Below, in pieces: positions 11,656-23,489 of a stretch of 64,000 nucleotides of DNA. Position numbers and translations under genes: made by a program. The notes under the pieces were generated by a model, which was not told where the DNA came from, made no database searches, and saw only the letters and a program-made list of their open reading frames with translations. This DNA comes from Pterois miles (taxonomy: Eukaryota > Chordata > Actinopteri > Perciformes > Scorpaenidae). Position 1 is the stretch's first letter. Every line of letters starts with the position of its first letter. Location of the stretch: assembly GCA_947000775.1 (NCBI GenBank), contig CAMQGK010000010.1, positions 1,677,501-1,741,500 of the forward strand, written 5' to 3'.

Positions 11656-11949
11656 ACGCAAAAAGGGAAATATTGTACTTTTTACTGCACTTCATTTGTC
11701 TGATAACTTAAGTTACTTTGTTAAACTTTTATATGATGCAGTGCTATAGTACTAATCTACCTAATATTCATATGTAATATAAATATTTATATCTAAGATT
11801 TTTAGCAGCATGACTATATAGTGTAGACTTTTACTGTAGCGCCATCATCAGGTCAACGTTTACTGGTTTATGACCAAACATAACTGAAGACGTTCGTCAG
11901 CCTCAGCTGGACTTTGGAGAGAAGTGTTAACCGTCTGGTCCTGAATGTT

Positions 11950-11983
11950 TGGTCAGAGGTCAAAGGTCAAAGGTCAAAGGTCA
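11950..11983 (+). promoter_or_regulatory. Five AGGTCA half-sites at 1-bp spacing (DR1 array)
   Basis: The sequence has TGGTCA followed by four exact AGGTCA hexamers, each separated by one base (starts at 11950, 11957, 11964, 11971 and 11978). Direct repeats of AGGTCA with a 1-bp spacer are the known binding format of HNF4, PPAR:RXR and RXR dimers. The cluster lies in the presumed first dmtn intron. Function is inference, and a short heptamer microsatellite would look the same. Confidence 0.45.
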
Positions 11984-11989
11984 GGGCAC

Positions 11990-12109
11990 AGATGCTGTAT
12001 GAACATAATGTGAACTGTAACTACACTAGCTGATGACTCTCTGTCCTATTGAAGCTGCTGTAGCTGTGAATAATAACTCACAGTCCTGAGGGAGCTAGAA
12101 ACAACCTGC

Positions 12110-12168
<59 letters not shown>

Positions 12169-13263
12169 ACAGACGGACTGTGCTGTGTTTAAATCTCTTC
12201 ATATTAAGGATTTTATTTTCCTCCAAACACAGTTATGTTCAGCCTCAATGCACTGTAATAATAGAATAATACCCAGTGAAAAGTCCTGCATTCAGAATGT
12301 GACTGTACTGTACATTTACTGTCATGTACTTAATTACTAACTTGAGGTACTTGTACTACTTCTAGTCCACTACATTTACCTGACAGCTGTAGTTCAAATG
12401 CTGTAGAACAGCTAGAAGTCGTAGCTAAGGTCTGGCCTATTTACTGGAGCAGTGAACAACATTTCTATTGCATAAAAACATTATGGGATGGTACTGATTG
12501 TCCAGGTATTAGCAAATCCTCGGGGTTACCAGGGAAACGGAGTGAATGCATCATGGAAAAACTTAAGATTTTGTTTTTTTACAGTGTGTTATCAGTACTT
12601 TCATTGTAACTTTGTTGTCATCATTGACATCATTGTCGTTGTTGTTGTAGCTGTTGTTGTCATCATTGTTGTTGATGTCAGTGTTTGTTGTTGTTGTTTG
12701 TTATTGTTTTTGTTGTTGTACGTTGTTGTTGTCGTTGTTGAAAGCAGATGATTTTGGGTGTTGAAATGAGCGTTTTTGTTTCAGTTAGTGTTTGGTTGTC
12801 GTCCTGTTCTCGTACGGTCCCTGAACGCCTCAGTGGTGCTGCGTGGGCTCTCTCCTCTATTTCTGGACACATGAGTCATCTTCACTCTGGTTATACAATA
12901 GAAAGTGAACTCGACTGAGACTCTACTGCAGCAGGAATAGACTGCAGGAGTAGAGCTCCACCACGAGTTCAGCTTAGTCTGCTTACTCAGGTACATTTAC
13001 TCAAGTACTGTACTCAAGTACAATTCTGTGGTACCAGAGTATTTTCATTTTATGCTACGTTATACTTTGAGGGAACTATTGTACCTTTTACGTTACTTTT
13101 TGTGTGACAGCTGTAGTTTCTTTAGGATTATCAATACAACACAAAACACTGTTATACAGTAAATAATTAAACCACCTGATAGTATTCAGTTCAATTGCAA
13201 GCTTCAAATGCAGCTAACATATAAAAGTTTCTTATTTCAACAAGTTCTTGTCCCAGCTCTACA
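11990..13263. other. Non-coding stretch with TG and GTT repeats
   Basis: A (TG)n microsatellite occupies about 12110-12166, and a GTT/GTC-rich low-complexity tract lies at about 12595-12745. The rest shows no exon or repeat family that I recognise. Confidence 0.6.
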
Positions 13264-13806
13264 TGTACCCCCCTTAGCTTCATGCCCCCTTAGCTTCATG
13301 CCCCCTTAGCGCCATGCCCCCTTCGCTTCATGCCCCCTTAGCATTATGCCCCTTTCACTTCATGCCCCCTTAGCGCCATGCCCCCTTAGCTTCATGCCCC
13401 CTTAGCGCCATGCCCCCTTAGCGCCATGCCCCCTTAGCGCCAAGCCCCCTTAGCGCTATGCCCCCTTCGCTTCATGCCCCCTTAGCTTCATGCCCCCTTA
13501 GCGCCATGCCCCCTTCGCTTCATGCCCCCTTAGCGTTATGCCCCTTTCACTTCATGCCCCCTTAGCGCCATGCCCCCTTAGCGCTATGCCCCCTTCGCTT
13601 CATGCCCCCTTAGCGCCATGCCCCCTTAGCGCCATGCCCCCTTAGCGCCATGCCCCCTTCGCTTCATGCCCCCTTCGCTTCATGCCCCCTTAGTGCCATG
13701 CCCCCTTCGCTTCATGCCCCCTTAGTGCCATGCCCCCTTAGTGCCATGTCCCCCCTTAGCGCTATGCCACCTTAGCGCTATGCCCCCTTAGCGCTATGCC
13801 CCCTTG
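13264..13806 (+). repeat. 16-17 bp minisatellite (CCCCCTTAGCGCCATG)
   Basis: About 33 units alternate between TTAGCGCCATG, TTCGCTTCATG and TTAGCTTCATG versions joined by CCCCC. The variants are interspersed in a non-random-looking order, suggesting duplication of multi-unit blocks. Confidence 0.9.
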
Positions 13807-14203
13807 GGGCCACTTTATGTTCAGGCAATTAAACCACTATAGTTAGGTTTAGGAATGAATTACATGGTTGAGCTTAAAACTACTACATTTGTAAAGTGAA
13901 AATGAAAGTGAACATTGTGAACATGGGACATGAACAAACAGCTGATTGTAACGTTATTATGTGAAAGTGAAACTGACAGGACAAAACAGTCTTCTGGATG
14001 AAAACCCTGCGTTTTTAAACTACATCACCACAGCACAATGTCTGAGCATCTACTGTTGCTACCGATGGTTTACACTGTGCTTAACTGAACTGCCGGTACG
14101 CCTCATATCGGCGAGCCTTGTGCAGCGGTACCAAACACTTGTAAGAACGACGAGAAAACGTGTATCTGGGAGTGGACTAATATGCTACTTATGTAAATGT
14201 ATG

Positions 14204-14500
14204 TATATATTTATTATTGTAAATCAATAACAGCACGAATCAATACCAGATATTGTCCAGAAACCCTCCCAGGTTCTGACTTTAGCATCAACAATCTGCT
14301 CCAATCAGAACATGACAAACTGCAGCCCAACAGGCAACAACAGCTCTCAGTGTGTCAGAGTGCTGACTGGACTAGGACTTGATCCAGACTGACTGGGACT
14401 ATTATAAAGTGGGCATGTCTGTAAAGGGGAGACTGGTGGGGACCCAGAGAACCCATTTACATCCACACATCTGGAGGTCAGAGGTCAAGGGACACCTTTG
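14204..14500 (+). repeat. Dispersed repeat, copy A
   Basis: This sequence matches 48880-49165 over nearly its whole length in the same orientation. Shared blocks include CCAGAAACCCTCCCAGGTTC, AACATGACAAACTGCAGCCC and AAAGTGGGCATGTCTGTAAA, ending in GGAGGTCAGAGGTCAAG. A tail-only piece (GGAGGTCAGAGGTCAAGTCT) occurs at 17775-17795. The class was not identified. Small open frames here are chance. Confidence 0.75.
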
Positions 14501-14934
14501 GAGATGGACATGACAGTTTTTCATCACTAACATTTAATGTAAGTTTGGTGCGTTATTTAGTTTCACTGTAGCTTTAACACTGAGTTATTATCATATCATT
14601 TTATCAGCTCTCCAGATTCATGTCGACTCTTTTAGGGGTCCGAGCCCTCAGTTCAGGAACCAGTTCTTTAGGGGATCACCAGTCTGTAGCAGGAGACCAG
14701 CTGGTTTCAGACCAGTTTGATTGTTTGATAACTGGTGTGAGATGAATCCAGAGTGTTCCTGCAGCAGTCGGACGGAGGCCTCAGCTCTTATCTCTGAAAG
14801 CAGCAGGGCCCGGGGGGGGGGCGGGGGGGCCCAGCCAGCGGCGGTGATGGGGGGGTTGTTTTGGCTGTCGGCGTTCAGTCAGGTGATTCTCTGCTGCAGG
14901 AATTTGAAGAGTGTTTTTGCTGATATGACAGAGC
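14501..14934. other. Non-coding stretch with a poly-G tract
   Basis: No gene was recognised. A G-rich run with short interruptions at about 14812-14828 could form a quadruplex. Confidence 0.45.
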
Positions 14935-15292
14935 AACAGCTTTCTCTCTCCTCTGACATCACCAACAGCTTCCTGTCTCCTCTGACATCACCAACAGCTT
15001 CCTGTCTCCTCTGACATCACCAACAGCTTCCTGTCTCCTCTGACATCACCAACAGCTTCCTGTCTCCTCTGACATCACCAACAGCTTTCTCTCTCCTCTG
15101 ACATCACCAACAGCTTCCTGTCTCCTCTGACATCACCAACAGCTTCCTGTCTCCTCTGACATCACCAACAGCTTCCTGTCTCCTCTGACATCACCAACAG
15201 CTTCCTGTCTCCTCTGACATCACCAACAGCTTCCTGTCTCCTCTGACATCACCAACAGCTTCCTGTCTCCTCTGACATCACCAACAGGAAGT
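14935..15292 (+). repeat. 29-bp minisatellite, about 12 copies
   Basis: The unit CTGACATCACCAACAGCTTC plus CTGTCTCCT is repeated almost perfectly, with two TTTCTCTCT variants (first and fifth units). High identity suggests recent expansion. Confidence 0.92.
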
Positions 15293-15374
15293 CTGAGCTG
15301 CTCCGTTACTGGACAGGAAAGCCTCGACCCAACAGACTCGTTAAATCTATTACTACACAGGTGTAATCCTCACT

Positions 15375-16140
15375 TAAAGGAAAGGAGGAGGTAGGAGAAG
15401 ACTGTAGGAGGTATAGGTAAGGAAAGGAAGTGGTAGAGAAGGAAAGGAGGAGGTAGGGAAGGAAAGGAGGAGGGAGGGGAGGAAAGGAGGAGGTAGGGAA
15501 GGAAAGGAGGAGGTAGGAGAGGAAAGGAGGATGTAGGGAAGGACTTGTGCTGGCAGCTAGGCACCAAACAAACATGGCTTCCAGCTGATTACACAGTCCA
15601 GTCCAGTCCAGGTGTTATCACATGACCCATATCACCTGTGTGTTTCTGTTGCCATGACGAAAACAACATTGATGTGATGGTGGGTTGCTTCATGAGCGCT
15701 CATCAAATGACTGTTTCATACAGGAGCTGTTGTCATGGCAACAGCTGAGCTGTGTTGACACAACAGGTGGGAGGAGGAGGAGGACAGAAGAAGGAGATAG
15801 GGAAGGGAATGAGGGAGCATGGAAGGAAAGAAGGAGTGAAGGAGGAAACGACATAATGAGATAGGGAAAGAATGGATCAAGGAGAGGACAGGAGTAAGTA
15901 GGGAAGGAAAGAAGGGCATCAGGAAAGAAGTGAGGGAGTAGGGAAAGGAAAGAATTTGAGAAGGAAAGGAGGAGATGGGAAGGATGAATACAAAGGAGGT
16001 ACAGAGAAAGGAAAGGAGATCGTAGTAAATAAGGGAATATGGAAGGAGGAGGGTGTTAGGGAGTATCGGGAGGAGAGAAGGATTTAGTGAAGAAAAGAGG
16101 GAAAGAAAAGTGAATGAAAGGAGGGAGGGAAAGAACTGAA
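15375..16140 (+). repeat. Purine-rich GGAAAGGAGGAGGTAGGGAA-type tract
   Basis: Regular 20-bp units occur at about 15378-15545. A second, degenerate purine-rich stretch runs through about 15760-16140. Single-strand purine bias favours triplex-type structure. The minus-strand frames rich in Pro/Ser/Leu are artefacts. Confidence 0.75.
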
Positions 16141-16310
16141 ATAAGATTTAGTGAAGGAGAGAAGCTGAGCTGCTGTCAATCACAACTTCACCACAAACAT
16201 CTTAATGACGCCGTGATGTCGTCCACGTCGGCCAATGACAGCAGCCGTTGCCTTAACGGCGACAGGCTGGGTGTGGTCACATGTCTGTGAGGCGAGATAA
16301 CAACCTGTCA

Positions 16311-16312
<2 letters not shown>

Positions 16313-16357
<45 letters not shown>
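16313..16357 (+). repeat. (CA)n microsatellite
   Basis: Uninterrupted CA dinucleotides. The following stretch to 17288 shows no recognisable gene, apart from a short CTGACTGATCAAT triplication at 16428-16462. Confidence 0.9.
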
Positions 16358-16360
<3 letters not shown>

Positions 16361-17288
16361 CTTCGCGTCTCTGAGTCAGAACGGAACTAAACAAACCGTC
16401 AACATGAAGCTTTTTCTGTCTGACCTCTGATCAATCTGACTGATCAATCTGACTGATCAGACTGGTCTCATTCCCAGGACATCAGATAACTTGTCACAGC
16501 TGTTGGTGTCACGTTTGTTTTCACTGTACTAACGTAGTAGTTTTGAGCCCAGCCATGTAGTTCTTTCCTAAACCTGACCAGTGGTTTTAAGTCCTAATCC
16601 TAAAGTGATGCCAAGAGTAACTGTAGCGGTTTTATTCCCAGTATTCAGGGAAACATCTGAGAAATTATTTACAAATGACACAGTAGTACATTTACAACTG
16701 TACATTTACTGGTGATACTTTAACTGCATGAAACTGATGATGCTTGTATACTTTTTCTTAAGTAGGATTTTAACAAGAGGACTTTTACTGTACAGTATTT
16801 TTACATGAAGTATTGCTTAATATAGCTATAATTAGGTATGTAAAAGTATGTGATGTTGTAAACAGCAGGCTGAATGTAAAACAGTTTTGATGTAGAAATG
16901 TTTCAGCCGACAGAGCTGTGGGGATGTGAAGCTGTGACTCAGCAGTTTTCAGTCTCTGACCCACTTACAGCTTCAGGCATCAACATGTTTTATATTTTAA
17001 TGCATCATGACTCAACAAATCTGTCTTCTGACCAACAGAAAGTCCAGCAGGACGAACATTCAGAGGAGTTTCTGTAGCTCTGAAGTTCAAGATGGAAACT
17101 GGAGAAGTTTTCCATTTGTATCTGCAGATGAATGTGAAAACCATCTGTACTGGTTCGTTGAATACGGCGGCTCGAAAACAGAAACGCTGTTGTTGTTGCC
17201 ATGGTTTTTGTGTGAAGTTGCTGATGTTGGCTATCCATCCGTGGTGTTGGATAAGAGCTAGAATGTAGTCCAGCTTCTTTGGCTTATT

Positions 17289-17745
17289 TTAAAGATCCAG
17301 TTTGCAGGATTTGGTGACATCTAGTGGTGTAGCTGCAGATTACCACCGACTGAGAAGCCCTCTGCTCGCTCCTCCCTTTACAAGACTGGTAACGTGAGAA
17401 GGCGAGTGTGAAACCGTGGTAACGCTGCGGTCAGGCGGCAGCTGACGGCAGCACGGTTTAGCACTTCGAGGCTCACCGTAGGTTCACAACTGTGTCGGAG
17501 AACTACGATGTCCTTCAGTTAACGTAAAAACCCGAGTCTCTCTAGAGCCGGTGTTTGGAGCAACATGGGGGACTCCATGAAGAGGACCTGCTCCCGAAGC
17601 AGATGTGAAGGACTCATTGTCAGCTAACGGAAACACAACCCATCTCAGTTTTAGCTGGTTATACACTAAAGAAAACACAGTAATGAGTATTGTGTTACAT
17701 TTCTGGTAATAGATCCCCTGAAATGTTTCACACTTCAGCACTGTC
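17289..17745 (-). mobile_element. Short inverted-repeat element, unexpanded copy
   Basis: This is the reverse-complement relative of the element at 35933-37156. Shared blocks are GACATCTAGTGGTGTAGCTGCAG near one end, CAACATGGGGGACTCCATGA with GAGGACCTGCTCC in the middle, and AATAGATCCCCTGAAATGTTT with CACACT at the other end. It is about 450 bp and has no minisatellite, so it shows what the element looked like before expansion. Confidence 0.65.
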
Positions 17746-17940
17746 AGTGTGTCAGTGTGCTGACTTGACCCTGGAGGTCAGAGGTCAAGTCTGGAGCCTC
17801 ATTTAACCTCCTTCACTACCAGTTATTTAGTTGAAATCTCAGGTGTCCAGTGTCCTTGAATGCACCACCAAGGAATGAACGTTAAAAACAAACGCTAATG
17901 TGGTGTTTGCTGCTTTGCTGGATTGTTTGTACACTGAGTT

Positions 17941-17943
<3 letters not shown>

Positions 17944-17990
<47 letters not shown>
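17944..17990 (+). repeat. (TG)n microsatellite
   Basis: Perfect TG dinucleotide run in presumed dmtn intron 1. Confidence 0.9.
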
Positions 17991-17992
<2 letters not shown>

Positions 17993-18269
17993 TGCAGTCA
18001 TAAAGCTGAATGTCTGCTCGTTCTCAGGACCTCAGTGTGTGTTTTCAGTGTAGAGATGCAGTGACCGTTACTAACGACCTCCTCGGTGATATTAACACCA
18101 TCATTTATGTTTCTCACACAAAGAGAGCAGACAGTCGGTTAACGTCCTGACGGTGCCTTCAAACGGGTCCAGTTTACTGTGTCTACGAGTTGGTCCGTAT
18201 CAGTTGAAAAGATTTAGCTTATAGTATTGGGTACACATCTGAAATACTAACCTGGAAGTACTGGATAAA

Positions 18270-18452
18270 CTATTGAAACAGTTTGCTAAAGGTTAACTAA
18301 AAGTAATAGATGAACAGTTTAATTAGTTAGCTAATAGTTAGCTAAACATAATGGATAAACAGTTTAATTAGTTAGCTAATAGTTAGCTAAACATAATGGA
18401 TAAACAGTTTAATTAGTTAGCTAATAGTTAGCTAAACATAATGGATAAACGT
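18270..18452 (+). repeat. Short 44-bp tandem repeat related to the 21-23.5 kb array
   Basis: Three near-identical units carry GTTAGCTAATAGTTAGCTAA and ATAATGGATAAACAGTTTAA. The words TTAGCTAA and ATGGATAAACAGTT also make up the 40-bp array 2.6 kb downstream, so the two probably share an origin. The remaining sequence to 19448 shows no recognisable feature. Confidence 0.75.
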
Positions 18453-19448
18453 GGATATTATTTGAATTCTGTTTTTATTTGTGAATTTAATATATTTATG
18501 TGGAAGCTGCCAGTGATGTGTAGACAGGGTGAATATTGGTATTTTAGTACATTTTTTTATGCAGTTTTATCCTCTGACATCCTCTGAATGTCATGTCGGC
18601 TCTGGTATCACTCAATCGCTATAAGCTGATAAAATCTGAAAGATTTCAGCTGTGAGTTTGTTTTAGCACAAACATCGGGCTGTTCTTCTTCTGTGTGTGC
18701 TATCGTTCAGGAGTGTGACTCACACTGTCTCTATCACTTTATCCACCTACACTCCAGCAGCAGCTGAACGAGCACCTTCACTATGGGCCCTTGTTGAAAG
18801 GAATTCTGGGAAATGTAGGAATAATCGCTGACTGCTGTAGACAAGATGGACTGGCCGTCTTGAGTTTGATTTATCCTCCGAGGCGTGGCAGCCGGGTGGG
18901 GTTTACCTCATTCAATGTTGGGTGGTCTGATGGTGGGAGGTCTATTTTAGTGAAGCATCTCTCCCACATTTCTGCCAGCTGATTGGACAGCAAGGTGTGG
19001 TAACCTAGCAACCTTCAGATAACTCCTAGTGTGCCACAGAGTTATCTCCTGTCCCAGTAGACTCACAAGAGCCTGAACAAACTCTGTTCATGTATTTAAA
19101 TATATCTATCACGTGTGAGTGATGGAGGAGGTGGAGGAGTTTATTATTACCACACTTATGCAACGACCACGTACCGCAGGCTTGTCTAAGACTCTGCTGA
19201 GCTCAAACACAGAAGATCAGCACTTTAAAATATTCTGAAGCCACACTTTTTATTTACGTAGCCAGCTGACGATCGGCACATTCAGCTCGAACAGCTGCCA
19301 GATGTGGCTCATTTCAGCATCACCTCCCACAACCAGACTGTATTCACCATGTAGTCTGATGTTCAGACAAAACCACCATCTTTTCCTAAACCTGAGTAGT
19401 TTTATTTTGGAAAGACTGGAGCGTAGGTACAGAAGGTATGCATGAGAA

Positions 19449-19777
19449 AGAAGAAGAAGAAGATCTACCTTTATTAGTCCCACAATGGGGAAATTCAATT
19501 TACACTCTGTTAAACTCATACATGGTACATGCAGACCTGAAACACACATACATGCATTAATGGAGAGATGTCAGAGTGAGGGGGCTGCTCCTGACAAGCG
19601 CCCCGAGCAGTTGGGGGTTTGGTGCCTTGCTCAGGGGCACCTCGGCAGTGCCCAAGAGGTAAACTGGCACCTCTCCAGCTACCAGTTCACACTCAGTTCT
19701 TGGTCCATGGTGGGACTTGAACCGGTGACCCTCCGGTTCCCAAACCAACTCCCTACAGACTGAGCTACTGCCGCCCC
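19449..19777 (-). mobile_element. tRNA-derived SINE, minus orientation
   Basis: Read on the minus strand, the head GGGGGCGGCAGTAGCTCAGT resembles a tRNA A box and is followed by a B-box-like GGTTCAAGTCCCACC. The body contains the GGTGCCAGTTTACCTCTTGG block, and the tail TGTGGGACTAATAAAGGTAG leads into (CTT)n. This is a SINE head, not a working tRNA gene, because no cloverleaf is completed. Confidence 0.82.
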
Positions 19778-20201
19778 CAGCAAGAAAAAAAAAAAAGAAA
19801 TAACAGTAAAAAATCATATGAACAGTTTATATGAGGATATGTTGCACAGTTATGCGTTTCCAAAATCATAGATTGAAATATTTGTCAGTTGCAGTAAAAC
19901 ACCATGTGGACTTGATCGCTCTACTTTTGATCCATATGATTGTCCTTTTCTTCAGATTAATCAAAACAAATATGCTTAATATAATATGCCTCAGTTTATT
20001 GGCCTATAGAGAAGTACTACGGGCCCCATCAGACCTCCTCCCATGCTGTGACATCACTTCCTGTTAATGTGAAAGGCGTTGTCCAGGTGATGAACATCAT
20101 TGTTTACCTGATGGAAAGATGCTCACCTGTATTTGTCATTTTCCTGCATTCAGTCCAACATGAACAGTCTCAGTCTCGTGTTGTGTTTTCAGTCATTTTG
20201 G

Positions 20202-20498
20202 GGGGCGGCAGTAGCTCAGTCCGTAAGGACTTGGGTTAGGATGCGGAGGACGCCGGTTCAAGTCCCCCATGGACCAAGACCAACTGGTTGCTGGAGAGGT
20301 GCCAGTTTACCTCTTGGCCACTGCCGAGGTGCCCCTGAGCAAGGCACCAAACCCCGAACTTCTCTGGGCGCTTGTCAGGAGCAGCCCCCTCACTCTGACA
20401 TCTCTCCATTGACATGTATATGTACTGTGTGAACAACAGAGTGTAAAACTGAATTTCCCCACTGTGGGACTAATAAAGGAATATCTTCTTCTTCTTCA
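20202..20498 (+). mobile_element. tRNA-derived SINE, plus orientation
   Basis: Same family as the copy at 19449-19777. The head is GGGGCGGCAGTAGCTCAGTC, with GGTTCAAGTCCCCC as B box. The body is GAGAGGTGCCAGTTTACCTC. The 3' end is CACTGTGGGACTAATAAAGG then (CTT)n. Two SINEs in opposite orientation 0.4 kb apart could pair in a transcript. Confidence 0.85.
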
Positions 20499-20788
20499 TT
20501 TTGTCAGATTTCATTTTCAGATCAAACTCCTGCCAGCATCGTCACTTAGCAACAGAGTCGACGTCCTGGAAATAAAAAAAAGAAGTGAATGTGAAAATAG
20601 ATGCAGAAAAAACAAGAGGAGGACGCTTCAGCCTCTGTTCAGAAGTCCATTCAAATATCTGCTGATTCCAGCAGTAGCAGCCTCACCTGTCTGCTCCTGT
20701 ACACTTTATTCTGAAGGATGAGGCCATTTCCTGTCCTCTACATGTTTACACCGTGGTTTACCGTCTGTGGTCTGTTTTCTGTCTGCAG

Positions 20789-20840
20789 ACTGATGAACTG
20801 AAGAATCCGAGCTGCAGACAGAAAAAACAACTGGGAGGAT
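20789..20840 (+). other. Candidate non-coding 5' exon of dmtn
   Basis: A 52-bp segment sits between a good acceptor (TTTTCTGTCTGCAG) and a consensus donor GTAAGT. It contains ATG AAC TGA, so it would be untranslated apart from a tiny upstream frame. It is assigned to dmtn only because it is on the same strand and upstream of the dmtn start exon. RNA evidence is needed. Confidence 0.4.
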
Positions 20841-20934
20841 GTAAGTCGACCTTTTTCTGATTCAGCGTGTGGTTTGAATTTTGTGCTGCCGACTGCTCAT
20901 CTGTCAATTTTTAGATTATTTTCTTCACACAAAC

Positions 20935-20997
20935 CCACTGTAAATTTCTCCACTGTGGGACAAATAATGGAATATCTTATCTTATCTTATCTTATTG
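20935..20997 (+). repeat. SINE/LINE-type 3' tail fragment with (TATCT)n
   Basis: AATTTCTCCACTGTGGGACA with TGGAATATC and (TTATC)n matches the tail of the nearby SINEs without their head. Inverted relatives of this tail occur at about 30348-30415 and 58705-58757. Confidence 0.6.
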
Positions 20998-21074
20998 TTT
21001 TAAGAGAGCTCTAGTTCAGTGTTTCAGTGTTTATTTGTTGTTCACTTCAGATAGTTTCATACAATTTGTTGGAG

Positions 21075-23487
21075 CAATATTGGATAACATTTGAAATAGT
21101 TAGCTAAAAGTTAGCTAAAAGTAAATGGTTGAAATAGTTAGCTGAAGGTTAGCTAAATGGATAAACAGATGAAATAGTTAGCTGAAGGTTAGCTAAGTGG
21201 ATAAACAGTTGAAATAGTTAGCTGAAGGTTAGCTAAATGGATAAACAGATGAAATAGTTAGCTGAAGGTTAGCTAAATGGATAAACAGATGAAATAGTTA
21301 GCTGAAGGTTAGCTAAATGGATAAACAGATGAAATAGTTAGCTACAGGTTAGCTAAATGGATAAACAGTTGAAATAGTTAGCTGAAGGTTAGCTAAATGG
21401 ATAAACAGATGAAATAGTTAGCTACAGGTTAGCTAAATGGATAAACAGATGAAATAGTTAGCTGAAGGTTAGCTAAATGGATAAACAGATGAAATAGTTA
21501 GCTACAGGTTAGCTAAATGGATAAACAGTTGAAATAGTTAGCTGAAGGTTAGCTAAATGGATAAACAGATGAAATAGTTAGCTGAAGGTTAGCTAAATGG
21601 ATAAACAGTTGAAATAGTTAGCTACAGGTTAGCTAAATGGATAAACAGATGAAATAGCACAGGTTAGCTGAAGGTTAGCTAAATGGATAAACAGTTGAAA
21701 TAGTTAGCTGAAGGTTAGCTAAATGGATAAACAGATGAAATAGTTAGCTGAAGGTTAGCTAAATGGATAAACAGATGAAATAGCTACAGGTTAGCTAAAT
21801 GGATAAACAGATGAAATAGTTAGCTGAAGGTTAGCTAAATGGATAAACAGATGAAATAGTTAGCTACAGGTTAGCTAAATGGATAAACAGTTGAAATAGT
21901 GAGCTGAAGGTTAGCTAAATGGATAAACAGATGAAATAGTTAGCTACAGGTTAGCTAAATGGATAAACAGTTGAAATAGTGAGCTGAAGGTTAGCTAAAT
22001 GGATAAACAGATGAAATAGTTAGCTGAAGGTTAGCTAAATGGATAAACAGTTGAAATAGTTAGCTGAAGGTTAGCTAAATGGATAAACAGTTGAAATAGT
22101 TAGCTGAAGGTTAGCTAAATGGATAAACAGTTGAAATAGTTAGCTACAGGTTAGCTAAATGGATAAACAGATGAAATAGTTAGCTGCAGGTTAGCTAAAT
22201 GGATAAACAGATGAAATAGTTAGCTGAAGGTTAGCTAAATGGATAAACAGTTGAAATAGTTAGCTGAAGGTTAGCTAAATGGATAAACAGATGAAATAGT
22301 TAGCTGAAGGTTAGCTAAATGGATAAACAGATGAAATAGTTAGCTGAAGGTTAGCTAAATGGATAAACAGTTGAAATAGTTAGCTGAAGGTTAGCTAAAT
22401 GGATAAACAGTTGAAATAGTTAGCTACAGGTTAGCTAAATGGATAAACAGATGAAATAGTTAGCTGAAGGTTAGCTAAATGGATAAACAGATGAAATAGC
22501 TACAGGTTAGCTAAATGGATAAACAGTTGAAATAGTTAGCTACAGGTTAGCTAAATGGATAAACAGATGAAATAGTTAGCTGAAGGTTAGCTAAATGGAT
22601 AAACAGATGAAATAGTTAGCTGAAGGTTAGCTAAATGGATAAACAGATGAAATAGTTAGCTGAAGGTTAGCTAAATGGATAAACAGTTGAAATAGTTAGC
22701 TGAAGGTTAGCTAAATGGATAAACAGATGAAATAGCTACAGGTTAGCTAAATGGATAAACAGATGAAATAGTTAGCTGAAGGTTAGCTAAATGGATAAAC
22801 AGTTGAAATAGTTAGCTGAAGGTTAGCTAAATGGATAAACAGATGAAATAGTTAGCTGAAGGTTAGCTAAATGGATAAACAGATGAAATAGTTAGCTGAA
22901 GGTTAGCTAAATGGATAAACAGTTGAAATAGTTAGCTGAAGGTTAGCTAAATGGATAAACAGTTGAAATAGTTAGCTACAGGTTAGCTAAATGGATAAAC
23001 AGATGAAATAGTTAGCTGAAGGTTAGCTAAATGGATAAACAGTTGAAATAGTTAGCTACAGGTTAGCTAAATGGATAAACAGATGAAATAGTTAGCTGAA
23101 GGTTAGCTAAATGGATAAACAGATGAAATAGTTAGCTGAAGGTTAGCTAAATGGATAAACAGATGAAATAGTTAGCTGAAGGTTAGCTAAATGGATAAAC
23201 AGTTGAAATAGTTAGCTGAAGGTTAGCTAAATGGATAAACAGATGAAATAGTTAGCTGAAGGTTAGCTAAATGGATAAACAGATGAAATAGTGAGCTGAA
23301 GGTTAGCTAAATGGATAAACAGTTGAAATAGTTAGCTGAAGGTTAGCTAAATGGATAAACAGATGAAATAGTTAGCTGAAGGTTAGCTAAATGGATAAAC
23401 AGATGAAATAGTTAGCTGAAGGTTAGCTAAATGGATAAACAGATGAAATAGTTAGCTGAAGGTTAGCTAAATGGATAAACAGATGAA
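21075..23487 (+). repeat. 40-bp minisatellite, about 60 copies (2.4 kb)
   Basis: The unit is GAAATAGTTAGCTGAAGGTT followed by AGCTAAATGGATAAACAGAT. Two variable sites dominate, GAAGG versus ACAGG and CAGAT versus CAGTT, and a few units lack the GTTAGCT word (near 21655, 21780, 22500 and 22735). It lies in an intron upstream of the dmtn start codon. Confidence 0.95.
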
Positions 23488-23489
23488 AC

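Noticed and set aside
14721..15014. 97-codon frame near the 29-bp array considered as a small gene
   Set aside because: No splice signals, no conserved motif, and it ends inside a minisatellite.
19557..19777. tRNA-like head with A and B boxes, considered as a tRNA gene
   Set aside because: The head leads into a SINE body and tail repeated twice more in the window; no complete acceptor stem or anticodon arm could be closed.
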